Assembly (NCBI RefSeq): GCF_020687045.1
Contig: NZ_JAJEPW010000001.1
Span: 1 to 64,000 of the forward strand
Origin: Vescimonas cirricatena
GTDB taxonomy: Bacteria > Bacillota > Clostridia > Oscillospirales > Oscillospiraceae
DNA length: 64,000 nucleotides
Direction: 5' to 3'
The translations under genes were made by a program, and so were the position numbers. Shown one piece after another: positions 23,399-32,656 of this stretch. The notes under the pieces are model-generated. The model worked only from the letters and a program-made list of their open reading frames with translations. It was not told the DNA's origin and did no database searches. The number at the start of each line of letters is the position of its first letter. The stretch's first letter is position 1.

Positions 23399-24799
23399 AT
23401 GAGCAATATTTTATCAGAGGTACACCCTGAGCTTGTTGCAGAATGGTCGGATAAAAACCTGCCGCTTACACCGGATAGAATTACATACGGCTCAAACAAA
23501 GTCGTTTGGTGGAAAGGCGCTTGCGGTCACGAATGGCAGACAAGTGTTAAAGCTCGTTCAAACGGCGAAAACTGCCCAATCTGCTCAGGCGCAAGAGTGA
23601 TAGAGGGTATCAATGATCTGGCAACGCTGAAGCCGGAGCTGGCTGATGAATGGTCGAGTAAGAATGATCCGCTGAAACCGACAATGGTAACGACAGGCTC
23701 ACACAAGAAAGTGATTTGGCAGGATAAATATGGTCACGAATGGACAGCAACGGTTAAGAGCAGGGCGTTAAACGGCACAGGCTGTCCGTATTGCTCCCAT
23801 AATAAAGTCTTAGTAGGATTTAATGACCTTGCCTCACAGCGCCCTCAAATCGCTTCTGAGTGGTCTGAGAGAAATTACCCACTAAAGCCTGATATGGTTA
23901 CGGTCTTTGCAAATCGGAAGGTATGGTGGCGGTGCAGCAAAGGTCACGAATGGAACACGCTCATTTCCACTCGTTCAGGCGGAAGTGGGTGTCCTTATTG
24001 CAGCGGTCAACTTCTGCTGAAAGGATTTAATGATTTCGCTACGACACATCCTCAGCTTGCACAGGAATGGTCAGACCGGAATCTGCCCTTTACTCCTGAT
24101 ATGATAAACGAAAAGTCCCGCAGAAATGTCTGGTGGAAGTGCAGAGAGTGCGGGTATGAATGGCAGTCTGTTGTTTATGCCCGTGTAAAAGGAACGGTAT
24201 GCCCTGTCTGTGCGGATCGGGCGGTTATGGAAGGGTATAATGATTTAGCAACGACGGACGCACATCTTCTTCCGGAATGGGACTACGAAAAGAACAAAGA
24301 TATTTCCCCAAACAAAATATCAAGGCACTCAATGCAGAGCGTGTGGTGGAAATGTTCACTCGGACACTCGTGGAAGGCAAAAATTTCAGAAAAAGCGATT
24401 GAAGAAAAAGGTTGTAAGGTGTGTGAAAAAGACTATCTGACGGTTTTTCCGAAGCTGGCAGTTATGTATTATGCAGCGAAGAAGCGCATAAAGGTACAGA
24501 CGGATACGGATAAGATTATCGGCATACCGCTTGAAATCTATTTTCCTGAAGAAAAAGCAGCGATTGAAACGGTTAGTCAGACAGAGAAAGTAGAAACCTT
24601 GAAAGCATACCTTTGCAGGAAACGGGAGATCAAACTGATTAAAATCCCATTTACATTAGAAAGCAGCGAAATCGACTTCGCTATGAAAATCAAAAAAGCG
24701 TTTCGCAGCTTACATATTTTCATAACCTCGAATGAAGATGAGGATACAGTGTTTATCCGGCAGAGGTTTTTTGAATGGAGAAAAGGACAGATAAAATAA
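23399..24799 (+). CDS. Zinc-ribbon repeat protein with a nuclease-like C-terminal domain
   Basis: A 466-residue protein starting at ATG 23399 (MSNILSEVHPELVAEWSDKN), with AAGGAGAGG before it. Five tandem units each read like ELxxEWSxxNxPLxPD, then a WWKC..GHEW core and a CPxC knuckle; these are treble-clef zinc ribbons of the PF14311 type. The last ~115 residues (from KLAVMYYAAKKR) resemble the Vsr/PD-(D/E)XK-like domain often fused to such ribbons. The usual ID-I-IP...IEYDG core reads LEIYFPEEKAAIETVSQ, so nuclease activity may be lost. It lies directly beside the attachment junction. DNA binding is likely; the role is unknown. Confidence 0.7.
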   Translation: MSNILSEVHPELVAEWSDKNLPLTPDRITYGSNKVVWWKGACGHEWQTSVKARSNGENCPICSGARVIEGINDLATLKPELADEWSSKNDPLKPTMVTTGSHKKVIWQDKYGHEWTATVKSRALNGTGCPYCSHNKVLVGFNDLASQRPQIASEWSERNYPLKPDMVTVFANRKVWWRCSKGHEWNTLISTRSGGSGCPYCSGQLLLKGFNDFATTHPQLAQEWSDRNLPFTPDMINEKSRRNVWWKCRECGYEWQSVVYARVKGTVCPVCADRAVMEGYNDLATTDAHLLPEWDYEKNKDISPNKISRHSMQSVWWKCSLGHSWKAKISEKAIEEKGCKVCEKDYLTVFPKLAVMYYAAKKRIKVQTDTDKIIGIPLEIYFPEEKAAIETVSQTEKVETLKAYLCRKREIKLIKIPFTLESSEIDFAMKIKKAFRSLHIFITSNEDEDTVFIRQRFFEWRKGQIK

Positions 24800-24812
24800 A
24801 GGAGACGATTTG

Positions 24813-24992
24813 ATGAAAGACAGGCAATTTCATATCTATCTTGATGACGAGGAGTACGGACAAGTTTTGCAGGCGTTGATCGACCTTAAAAATAATCTGA
24901 TAGCGCAAGGCAGATATACAGACGCAGTAGATGATGTCCTTATCAAATTTACAAAAGCACGAAAGAAAAAGATTACCGTCCAGTACATCTAA
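24813..24992 (+). CDS. Small conserved ICE protein, paralogue of 54464-54664
   Basis: A 59-residue protein (ATG 24813; AAGGAG upstream) reading FHIYLDDEEYGQVLQALIDL, then TDAVDDVLIKFTKARKKK. It matches the protein at 54464-54664 across its length (HI-LDD-E-G-V, TDAVD, IK, basic end). The family is small ICE-encoded proteins of unknown role. It is probably co-transcribed with the zinc-ribbon gene 13 bases upstream. A terminator at 25009-25045 follows. Confidence 0.7.
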   Translation: MKDRQFHIYLDDEEYGQVLQALIDLKNNLIAQGRYTDAVDDVLIKFTKARKKKITVQYI

Positions 24993-25008
24993 ATAAAACC
25001 GCAACTAT

Positions 25009-25045
25009 GCCGCTTGTTTCTCTACGGAGAAGCGGGCGGCTTTTT
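25009..25045 (+). terminator. Terminator after the zinc-ribbon gene pair
   Basis: GCCGCTTGTTTCTC pairs with GAGAAGCGGGCGGC (imperfect, G-U pairs) around a TACG loop, followed by TTTTT. Confidence 0.75.
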
Positions 25046-25556
25046 GTCGTTTCAGGAGCAATTTTCAAGGTCAAAAAAATTTTTTTCAAATTTTTTTCGG
25101 AAAAGGGGTGATTTTGGGTGTGCATTTTGCCCCCCTTTGTCCAAATGAGTGAAGGGGTTATTTTCCCGCAGGGGATTTCCCCCTTCAAAGTACCTTGAAA
25201 ATTGAATAGACAGGCGCTAAGGACATTAGTTCTGATGAATAGCCCGAAGGTGGGTACGCCGTGACTTTTCCTATTGATATACGGAGAACGAGCGAGAATC
25301 CCCGACCTGAAATTCAGCTTGCTACTGAAACGGCAATGACAGTCAGAATGATAATGATACTTCTCTACGGAGCTGGCGGAGTACCCGGCAGAGGTGAGAT
25401 TCCTATGATACGGTTTCGCAAACCGTAACCTTAGTGCTTCCCGTACAAAGCAAATCGCTTTCCGCAGGGGGTGTTGAGAACAAATGCTGCGGTCTTTACA
25501 TAGCCGTCTCTTATTGAGGCAGGCTGTGAAATCTATGAAAGGAGGTAAAGCCGGAG
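25046..25556 (+). promoter_or_regulatory. Long non-coding leader before parA, candidate structured RNA
   Basis: About 500 bases without a credible ORF. It contains several hairpins, the clearest being TACGGTTT-CGC-AAACCGTA (around 25408-25426). Its GC-balanced composition and lack of third-position bias fit a structured RNA or replication/partition region better than decayed coding DNA. The CTTGAAAATTGAATAGAC block (25195-25212) and TTTACATAGCCG (25495-25506) resemble sequences elsewhere in such elements. A poly-A/T stretch (25073-25100) lies at its left. Function unknown. Confidence 0.45.
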
Positions 25557-26387
25557 ATGTCAAACTGCAAGACGATTGCGGTATGCAATCAAAAAGGCGG
25601 TGTGGGCAAGACCACGACTACGGTTAATTTAGGCATTGGACTTGCTATGCAAGGGAAAAAGGTGCTTCTGATTGACGCTGATCCGCAAGGAGATTTAACG
25701 ACCTGTCTCGGCTGGAGGGATACAGACAGCCTTTCCGTAACGCTGACAGAGAAGCTTCAGGCAATCATATCGGAGCAGGAGCAAAATCCCTTTGACGGTA
25801 TCCTGCAACATAAAGAGAAGGTAGACCTTGTACCGTCCAATCTCAGCCTATCGTCATTGGAAATGACGCTTGTAACGGCGATGAGCCGAGAAAGCGTCCT
25901 GAAGAATTATCTGAGCCTTGTAAAAGACAAGTACGATTATGTCCTTATTGACTGTATGCCGAGCTTGGGTATGATTACCTTTAACGCTCTAACGGCGGCG
26001 GACAGCGTGATTATCCCCGTTCAGGCGCAGTATCTTCCCGCTAAGGGAATGACGCAGCTTTTGGGGACGATTGCGAAAGTGAGGAAACATACAAACGCCG
26101 ATTTGAAAATCGACGGTATTCTTCTGACGCTTGTGGACGGAAGGACAAATCTTGCGAAAAGCACAGTGGAAGCGCTCAGGGAGAATTTCGGCAGCCATAT
26201 CAGGATATATAGATCAATGATACCGGCAGCCGTAAAAGCCGCAGAGGTATCTTCTAAAGGCACAAGTATCTACGCCTATGAGCCGAACAGTCCGGTGTCT
26301 AAGGCTTACGCCAGTTTCACAAAGGAGGTGTTAGCCGATGGCAGGCAGAAAGAGCGACTTCACGCTGCCCACGAACACGCTCGATGA
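25557..26387 (+). CDS. parA: ParA-family partition ATPase
   Basis: A 276-residue protein with deviant Walker A CNQKGGVGKTTTTVNLG, Walker A' region LLIDADPQGDLTTCLG and Walker B YDYVLIDCMPSLG. It is full length for ParA/Soj. Partition ATPases in ICEs help keep the excised circular form or support replication. An ATG at 25557 has GGAGG eleven bases before it. The ParB gene overlaps its 3' end by 50 bases, indicating tight coupling. Confidence 0.95.
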   Translation: MSNCKTIAVCNQKGGVGKTTTTVNLGIGLAMQGKKVLLIDADPQGDLTTCLGWRDTDSLSVTLTEKLQAIISEQEQNPFDGILQHKEKVDLVPSNLSLSSLEMTLVTAMSRESVLKNYLSLVKDKYDYVLIDCMPSLGMITFNALTAADSVIIPVQAQYLPAKGMTQLLGTIAKVRKHTNADLKIDGILLTLVDGRTNLAKSTVEALRENFGSHIRIYRSMIPAAVKAAEVSSKGTSIYAYEPNSPVSKAYASFTKEVLADGRQKERLHAAHEHAR

Positions 26388-27279
26388 ATTGTTTTCCTCT
26401 CAGGAGGAAAGGGACGAAGCGAAGCTGTCAAAAATCAGGGATATTCCGCTTGAGGAAATCGACGATTTCCCCGACCACCCGTTTCAGGTGCGGGAAGATG
26501 AGGATATGTTTCAGCTTGTGGAAAGTATCAAAGAGCGTGGCGTGATTACTCCCGCTACCGTAAGGCAGAAGGAGGACGGAAGATACGAGCTTATTTCAGG
26601 ACACAGGCGAAAAAGGGCTTGTGAGCTTGCCGGATTTGAAACGCTCAGATGTGAGGTGGTAGACCTCGACCGTGATGAAGCGACGATTTTAATGGTCGAA
26701 AGCAACTTCCAACGGTCGCAGATACTTCCCTCGGAGAAAGCTCACGCATATAAAATGCGGCTGGACGCTATGAAAAGACAAGGACAGAGAACAGATTTAA
26801 CTTCGTCCCCACTGGGGACAAAGTTGAGAACGGCTGATGAACTTGCACAAGAATGTGGTGATAGCCGAAATCAGATACACAGATATATCCGTCTCACAAA
26901 CCTTGTCCCCGAACTGCTTGAATTTGTGGACGAGGGCAGGATTAAAATGCGCCCCGCCGTTGAGCTGTCCTATCTGAACGAGGACTGCCAGAGGGATTTG
27001 GTGGACGAAATCGACTTAAACGACTGTACCCCGTCCCACGATCAGGCAATCCGTATGCGGAAGTTTTTTGAGGAAGGCAAGCTGACTACGGAGGCAATCT
27101 CTGCGATTATGAGCGAGGAAAAGCCGAATCAGCGTGAGAAGATTGTTTTGCGTGGGGACAGGGTGCGAAGCCTGATACCGAAAAATATCCCCATCAACCA
27201 AACGGAGGAGTATGTCTGCAAGGCGCTGGAGCATTACAACAAGTTTTTGCGTAACCGTGCCGAGCGTGACAGCAGGTAA
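26338..27279 (+). CDS. parB: ParB/RepB/Spo0J-family partition protein
   Basis: A 313-residue protein. The N-terminal ParB/Sulfiredoxin-like domain has FPDHPFQVREDEDM, GVITPATVR and the CTP-binding arginine patch SGHRRKRA. A helix-turn-helix follows (TADELAQECGDSRNQIHRYI). It binds a centromere-like site; a periodic repeat just downstream (27337-27399) is a candidate. It overlaps parA. The C-terminus is RNRAERDSR. Confidence 0.93.
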   Translation: MAGRKSDFTLPTNTLDELFSSQEERDEAKLSKIRDIPLEEIDDFPDHPFQVREDEDMFQLVESIKERGVITPATVRQKEDGRYELISGHRRKRACELAGFETLRCEVVDLDRDEATILMVESNFQRSQILPSEKAHAYKMRLDAMKRQGQRTDLTSSPLGTKLRTADELAQECGDSRNQIHRYIRLTNLVPELLEFVDEGRIKMRPAVELSYLNEDCQRDLVDEIDLNDCTPSHDQAIRMRKFFEEGKLTTEAISAIMSEEKPNQREKIVLRGDRVRSLIPKNIPINQTEEYVCKALEHYNKFLRNRAERDSR

Positions 27280-27336
27280 GCTGGAGTGTGTTTTTCTTCT
27301 TCCCCTTCCTCACACTCCAACCCCTAAACTACCTGA

Positions 27337-27399
27337 CTATCCGAAAGAATAAATCTATCTCTCCTGATTACAGCTATCTCACCTAACGCAATCTATCTC
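27337..27399. repeat. Iteron-like CTATCTC repeats at 19-base spacing
   Basis: CTATCTC begins at 27355, 27374 and 27393, exactly 19 bases apart. A partial copy (CTATCC) begins at 27337. The repeats lie 58 bases after parB in a 244-base gene-free gap (27280-27523) that shows no other gene. The spacing places each copy on nearly the same DNA face, as expected for a bound protein such as ParB or a replication initiator. Confidence 0.6.
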
Positions 27400-27523
27400 A
27401 GGGAAACGCACCATTCCAAAGCACAGGAGGTATGCCCTATGATGTAAGATTAACCTTCGTTTCACACCTTTGCCTGAAACGCTGTTTCGCATTACAATGG
27501 CGGCAGAAAAGGAGTGAAGCGCA

Positions 27524-28183
27524 ATGAAAACAAAAACGATTGCTTTTTTAACGGCTCTTTTGCTGATCGTGCTTGCAGGCTGCAACAATGCCCCGCCGAA
27601 TGAAGATAAGCCGCAGCCGTTTTCTTTTTCGGAGAGTGTTCAAAGTGCCTCTGAATCCGAAGCGCCTGCGGAAAAGGAAAGCAAGGAGGTTGAAACAACG
27701 CCTGAAGCCGTGCAGGAAGCAAAGCCGGAAAAGCAGGAAGAAACGACGGAAACGGATACGGTCAGCACCGAACAGCCTCAGACTGCTTCTGTAACCGGGC
27801 AGGCGGCACAGCACGCCGAACAACCCGATAAAGCGGACAAGACCGAACATTCCATATCCACACCGCAGCCGGATATTCCAAAAGAAAGCGAAACGCCTGC
27901 GCCGCCTGAAACGGAAGAAACGCCGAGCGAAACCGACTTTGACATTAACTACTGGATTTCCTTTGCAAAAGACTACGCTCAGAGCGTGGGGCTTCTGTTA
28001 GACAGCGAGGCGGTTTACTGTTGGGATAATCCGATCTGTGCCGGAGCGCACTGCAAATATCTTGAAAGGGATATTCACAGTCGCTTAGATCGGTACAAGG
28101 CTGACGAAGAAATCACAGCCGTATGGATTTGGGCGGAGGAAGTCTCTGACGGACTTTACGACATCTATATCGGCTACGCTTAA
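27524..28183 (+). CDS. Putative lipoprotein with Pro/Glu-rich linker
   Basis: A 219-residue protein. The signal sequence ends in the lipobox LLIVLAGC (Cys20), followed by a long Glu/Pro/Thr/Ser-rich low-complexity stretch (about residues 25-140). A compact C-terminal domain follows, FDINYWISFAKDYAQSVGLL, with two Cys (YCWDNPICAGAHC). It should be anchored outside the membrane. The position between parB and the adhesin is typical for this element family. Function unknown. A terminator follows at 28206-28231. Confidence 0.7.
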   Translation: MKTKTIAFLTALLLIVLAGCNNAPPNEDKPQPFSFSESVQSASESEAPAEKESKEVETTPEAVQEAKPEKQEETTETDTVSTEQPQTASVTGQAAQHAEQPDKADKTEHSISTPQPDIPKESETPAPPETEETPSETDFDINYWISFAKDYAQSVGLLLDSEAVYCWDNPICAGAHCKYLERDIHSRLDRYKADEEITAVWIWAEEVSDGLYDIYIGYA

Positions 28184-28205
28184 ATTAAATATTCCATTTT
28201 GAGGA

Positions 28206-28231
28206 CGCACCGAAAAAACGGTGCGTTTTTT
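28206..28231 (+). terminator. Terminator between lipoprotein and adhesin genes
   Basis: CGCACCG and CGGTGCG around AAAAAA, followed by TTTTTT. Confidence 0.85.
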
Positions 28232-28251
28232 CATTTCAAGGAGGATTTCAG

Positions 28252-31200
28252 ATGAAAATTAAGAAACCAAAGCGCATTATGTCGCTGTTTCTTGCGGCGC
28301 TGATGTGCGTGACTTCCCTTGTGGGAATGGGTACGACCGCCTACGCCGCAGAGGAAACGGACGATGTGTACCTTATCTCGTTCCCCCGTGACGGGGACTC
28401 GAATTACAACGCCGAATGGGGACACGGAAGCCTTACCTTTATGAACGGCTGGAAAACAGGCAATTCCCGTTATACAACCGTCCGTGCGATGGGATCATAT
28501 ACGGGAAATATCTGCTACTGCATTGAGATTGGCGTCCCGCAGCAGACCGGAGACAGCTTTACCAAAAAGGGCGAGAATTTTTGGGACAACTACCCTTCGT
28601 CCTATAACAGCACCATTTCTCCTGACGATATTAAGCTGTTCATCGGTCGTATCTTCCAGTACGGCTATACGGGAACCATCTCAACCTCGTGGCGTTCTCA
28701 GAACGAGGGCGGCGATAAGCTGGCTCACGCAGTCGCTACACAGCTTCTCATTTGGGAAACCGTCATCGGCGAGCGTGATGAAAACTTTAACAAGGTCAGC
28801 ACAGGCGGTAGGGACGCTGTTTTGGATCAGATCAGCCGTAGCCACCCGCTTTATGATAAGATTATGAGCTACTACAACTCAATGGCGGCAAGTGTGCAGA
28901 AACACTCCAAGCTGCCGAGCTTCCTTACCAAAACGCCGGGGAGCGCACAGGAAATCGAGCTTGAATGGGATGGCTCTAAGTACACGGTTACGCTGACGGA
29001 CAGCAACAATGTCCTTTCAGGATATAAGTTTTCGTCCAATGATTCGGGCGTTCAGTTCTCCGTAAGCGGCAACAAGCTGACGATCACTGCCGAGAAAGCG
29101 CCGAGCGACGGGCTGACGATTACCGCCGAGAAAACAGCGCAGAGAAAAGGCGTTATCACTTGGACGGACGGTATCTATGGACCGAACGGCGGTGTGCAGG
29201 ATACCGTAACCTATGCTCAGACGGTCAATGATCCGGTTAAGGGATTCCTTAAGTTAAAGGTTTCCTATGGATCAGCGAAAATCGTCAAAACCAGTGAGGA
29301 CGGAAAAGTTGACGGTATTTCCTTCCGTATTCAGGGCAACGGCATTGATAAAACCGTTAAGACAGAAAACGGCGGTCAGATTCAGGTAGATAACCTAATG
29401 CCCGGAGTATATACCGTAACCGAGCAGGAATATGACCGCTACGAGCCGCAGGAGTCCCGCAGAGTAACCGTAGTTGCGGGGCAGGTTGCGACCGTCAATT
29501 TCAACAATACGCTGAAGCGTGGCGATATTGAGGTTATCAAATCCTCGGAGGATAACTTCAATGAGGGCGTGACCTTCCACCTTTACGGCACATCGCTCTC
29601 CGGTATTGCCGTGGACGAGTATGCAGTTACGGATAAAAACGGTGTGGCGACCTTTGAAGATGTGCTGATTAGCGGCACAACGCCGTACACCATCGAGGAA
29701 GTGGATACAGCTATTCGCTATGTCGTTCCCGCAGATCAGACCGCACCCGTCAAGTGGAATGAGGTCACTACCCGCAATTTCACGAATATCCTGAAGAAGT
29801 TTACCGTTACCGTGACCAAGAGCGACGCTGAGACGGGAACGGCTCAGGGGAACGCCTCGCTTGCAGGTGCAAAATACGGGATTTTCAAAGGCGACCAGCT
29901 CATTGACGAATACTATACCGATGAAAACGGTCAGTTCGTCACGCAAGAATATATCTGCGGCTCGGATTGGACAATTAAGGAACTTGAGCCGAGCGAAGGC
30001 TATTTGCTCGATCCGACCGTCCACAAGGTCGGTGCAGATGCGGAGCTTTATACCATTGAGCATAATCAGACCGCAAATGATGTAATTGAACAGGTTATCA
30101 AGGGCAATATCGCCATTATCAAACATACGGACGATGGCGAAACACAGATTGAAACGCCCGAAGAAGGCGCTGTATTTGAAGTGTATCTCAAATCCGCAGG
30201 CTCTTTTGAAAACGCAAAGGAATCTGAGCGTGATACTCTGACCTGCGACGAGAACGGCTTTGCACAGACAAAGGATATGCCTTACGGCACATATACCGTC
30301 CATCAGGTGTCCGGTTGGGAAGGCAGAGAATTGATGGACGATTTTGATGTGTTCATCGCAAAAGACGCTCAGACCTACCGCTATCTGATTAACAACAGTA
30401 ATTTTGAAAGCTATATCCAAGTAGTCAAGGTAGACGCAGAAACGGGCAAGACTATTCCCTATGCGGGCGCAGGATTCCAGATTTATGATCCGTCCGGCAA
30501 TCTTATCACGATGGAGTTTACCTATCCTACCCCGACAACCGTTGACACTTTCTATACCGACGCTAACGGCTCGCTCGTAACGCCGGAGAAGCTGCCATAC
30601 GGTCAGGGCTACTCTATCGTTGAGGTACAGAGTCCTTATGGATATGTTCTTGATTCCACACCCGTCTATTTTGATGTAGCGGAAGAAAATTCTTCTGAGG
30701 AAAGCGGGGTAACAGTGATAAAAGTCGAAAAGACCAATATGCCGCAAAAAGGCACGATTAGTATTGAAAAGACGGGCGAAGTGTTCTTCGGTGTCTCAGT
30801 AAGCGGCGGAACAGATGAAAACGGGCAGGAACTTCCCGTTATCTATCAACCGATCTATGAAACACAGGGACTTCCTGATACTGTCTATGAAATCCGTGCC
30901 GCCGAAGATGTGGTAACGCCTGACGGTACGCTGAGATACAGTAAGGGCGAGCTGGTCGATACGGTTACAACCGATGAAATGGGTTTTGCTGAGAGCAAGG
31001 AACTCTACCTCGGAAAATACGAGGTAAAAGAGGTTAAGGCAGGCTACGGAATGGTATTAAGCGATGAAGTCCATACCGTAGAACTTATTTACGCCGGACA
31101 AAATGTAGCCGTAACCGAAACGGCGAGTTCCTTTGTCAATGAAAGACAGAAGGTTGAAGTAAGCTTTGAAAAAGCACTGGAAACAAACGAGCTGTTTGGT

Positions 31201-32502
31201 ATCGGCAATAATGGCGAAATCAAAAATATCAGCTTTGGCTTGTTTGCCGATGAGGAACTCGTATCCGCAAGTGGTACTTCCATCCCGAAAGACGGTCTGA
31301 TCGAAATCATCACGCTTGATGAAAACGGCAAGGCGACCGTTAAAACTGATCTGCCTTTGGGCAGCTATTATGTAAAAGAGCTTGCGACAGACGAGCATTA
31401 TCAGCTTAGCGGCGAAAAATATCCCGTTGTATTTGAATATGCAGGACAGGAAACTGCAACGGTAGCGATTGCAGTGAATAATGGTGAGCCGATGGAAAAT
31501 AAGCTGATCTACGGCTCTGTATCAGGTAAGAAGGTTGACGGAAACGGCGAAGGACTTGGCGGTGCGCTCATTGGTCTGTTTAAGAGCGATGATGTGGAAT
31601 TTACCGAAGAAAATGCCCTGATGACCGCCGTATCCGGCGACGATGGCAGCTTCTCCTTTGAGAATGTGCCTTACGGAAACTGGTATATCCGTGAAATCAA
31701 GCAGCCGACCGGATTCGTGCTTGATGAAACCGTCTATGATGTAAACATTTCGGAAAACGGGCAGATTGTTGAGATTGAAATCGTCAATGAGCTTATCCGT
31801 GGAAATATCGCTTTGACAAAGGTGGACGCTGAATATACAGATACCAAACTGGCAGGCGCTGTTTTTGAAGTCTACAAGGATTCCAATGACAACGGCGAGC
31901 TTGACAGTGAGGACGAGCTGATCGGTACGCTGACCGAAAAGGAAATCGGACAGTATGAAATGAATGATCTGCTCTATGGACGCTATTTTGTGAAAGAGAC
32001 AAAAGCACCGGAGGGCTTCACGCTGGACGAAGGCGTGTATGAAGTGTTTATTGACACCGACGGAAAGACCTATCAGGTCGAAAATACAGAGGGCAAAGGT
32101 TTTGCAAATGAACCTATGCGTGGGAACCTGAAAATCGTAAAAACATCGTCTGACGGAAAGGTTGAAGGCTTTGCTTTCCGCATTACCGGAGAGAACGGCT
32201 ATGATGTTACCCTTGAAACAGACGAAAACGGTGAGATCTTCCTCGAAGGTCTGCGAATCGGCGAATATAAAATTTCCGAGGTGAACAATTCCGCTTCTGC
32301 GATGTATATCATGCCCGCCGATAAGGAGGCTGCGGTGCAGATGGGAGCGACTACGATTGTTGAAATGCACAATGAACTGAGAGATACGCCGAAAACCGGA
32401 GATGACAGCAAGCTCGGTCTTTGGCTTGCCCTTGCGGGCGTGTCGGCAGCAGGCATTGCGGCTTGCTGTATCCTCGGATTTAAGAAAAAGGAGGATAACT
32501 GA
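28252..32502 (+). CDS. Large Cna-B repeat adhesin with thioester-type domain and sortase signal
   Basis: A 1416-residue surface protein. Residues 1-35 form a signal peptide (ending AYAAEE). Residues about 40-330 resemble a thioester/TQXA adhesion domain (GNICYCIEIGVPQQTGDSF). About ten Cna-B/SpaA-like units follow, recognisable by GxYxVxExxxxxGY and TDENG blocks. The end has DTPKTGDDSKLG, a hydrophobic helix and KKKEDN: an LPXTG-like anchor in which the first residues are TP. It probably forms a stiff, isopeptide-bonded stalk for cell-cell contact in mating. The class B sortase at 60644 is the obvious candidate to attach it. Its stop overlaps the next small gene. Confidence 0.88.
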   Translation: MKIKKPKRIMSLFLAALMCVTSLVGMGTTAYAAEETDDVYLISFPRDGDSNYNAEWGHGSLTFMNGWKTGNSRYTTVRAMGSYTGNICYCIEIGVPQQTGDSFTKKGENFWDNYPSSYNSTISPDDIKLFIGRIFQYGYTGTISTSWRSQNEGGDKLAHAVATQLLIWETVIGERDENFNKVSTGGRDAVLDQISRSHPLYDKIMSYYNSMAASVQKHSKLPSFLTKTPGSAQEIELEWDGSKYTVTLTDSNNVLSGYKFSSNDSGVQFSVSGNKLTITAEKAPSDGLTITAEKTAQRKGVITWTDGIYGPNGGVQDTVTYAQTVNDPVKGFLKLKVSYGSAKIVKTSEDGKVDGISFRIQGNGIDKTVKTENGGQIQVDNLMPGVYTVTEQEYDRYEPQESRRVTVVAGQVATVNFNNTLKRGDIEVIKSSEDNFNEGVTFHLYGTSLSGIAVDEYAVTDKNGVATFEDVLISGTTPYTIEEVDTAIRYVVPADQTAPVKWNEVTTRNFTNILKKFTVTVTKSDAETGTAQGNASLAGAKYGIFKGDQLIDEYYTDENGQFVTQEYICGSDWTIKELEPSEGYLLDPTVHKVGADAELYTIEHNQTANDVIEQVIKGNIAIIKHTDDGETQIETPEEGAVFEVYLKSAGSFENAKESERDTLTCDENGFAQTKDMPYGTYTVHQVSGWEGRELMDDFDVFIAKDAQTYRYLINNSNFESYIQVVKVDAETGKTIPYAGAGFQIYDPSGNLITMEFTYPTPTTVDTFYTDANGSLVTPEKLPYGQGYSIVEVQSPYGYVLDSTPVYFDVAEENSSEESGVTVIKVEKTNMPQKGTISIEKTGEVFFGVSVSGGTDENGQELPVIYQPIYETQGLPDTVYEIRAAEDVVTPDGTLRYSKGELVDTVTTDEMGFAESKELYLGKYEVKEVKAGYGMVLSDEVHTVELIYAGQNVAVTETASSFVNERQKVEVSFEKALETNELFGIGNNGEIKNISFGLFADEELVSASGTSIPKDGLIEIITLDENGKATVKTDLPLGSYYVKELATDEHYQLSGEKYPVVFEYAGQETATVAIAVNNGEPMENKLIYGSVSGKKVDGNGEGLGGALIGLFKSDDVEFTEENALMTAVSGDDGSFSFENVPYGNWYIREIKQPTGFVLDETVYDVNISENGQIVEIEIVNELIRGNIALTKVDAEYTDTKLAGAVFEVYKDSNDNGELDSEDELIGTLTEKEIGQYEMNDLLYGRYFVKETKAPEGFTLDEGVYEVFIDTDGKTYQVENTEGKGFANEPMRGNLKIVKTSSDGKVEGFAFRITGENGYDVTLETDENGEIFLEGLRIGEYKISEVNNSASAMYIMPADKEAAVQMGATTIVEMHNELRDTPKTGDDSKLGLWLALAGVSAAGIAACCILGFKKKEDN

Positions 32503-32594
32503 TGGAACTCAAAGCTATTATTGGAATTGCTTTGGTCGCCTTTATCGTAGGCGGCTTTATCTTTTTGCAGATCCGTAACAGAAAGAAAAAGTAA
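32502..32594 (+). CDS. 30-residue single-pass membrane protein
   Basis: ATG 32502 overlaps the adhesin stop (ATGA-type), with AAGGAGG 10 bases upstream. The peptide starts MELKAIIGIALVAFIVGGFI and ends QIRNRKKK: one membrane helix and a basic end, so the C-terminus is cytoplasmic. Coupling to the adhesin suggests a role in its export or anchoring, which is inference. A terminator at 32607-32637 follows. Confidence 0.7.
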   Translation: MELKAIIGIALVAFIVGGFIFLQIRNRKKK

Positions 32595-32606
32595 GAACTT
32601 CTACGG

Positions 32607-32637
32607 GGGGCGGAGTTTAAATACTTCGCCCCTTTTT
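32607..32637 (+). terminator. Terminator after adhesin unit
   Basis: GGGGCGGAGT pairs with ACTTCGCCCC, followed by TTTTT. Confidence 0.75.
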
Positions 32638-32656
32638 CTATATTTAGGAGGCTTAG

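Noticed and set aside
25046..25556. tRNA or rRNA gene in the parA leader
   Set aside because: A block resembling rRNA-spacer sequence is present, but I found no cloverleaf or rRNA match.
27337..27399. CRISPR array
   Set aside because: Repeats are only 7 bases with 12-base gaps; far too short, and no cas genes occur.
29395..30747. 450-codon frame antisense to the adhesin
   Set aside because: No ribosome site or domain; the sense frame has repeated Cna-B units.
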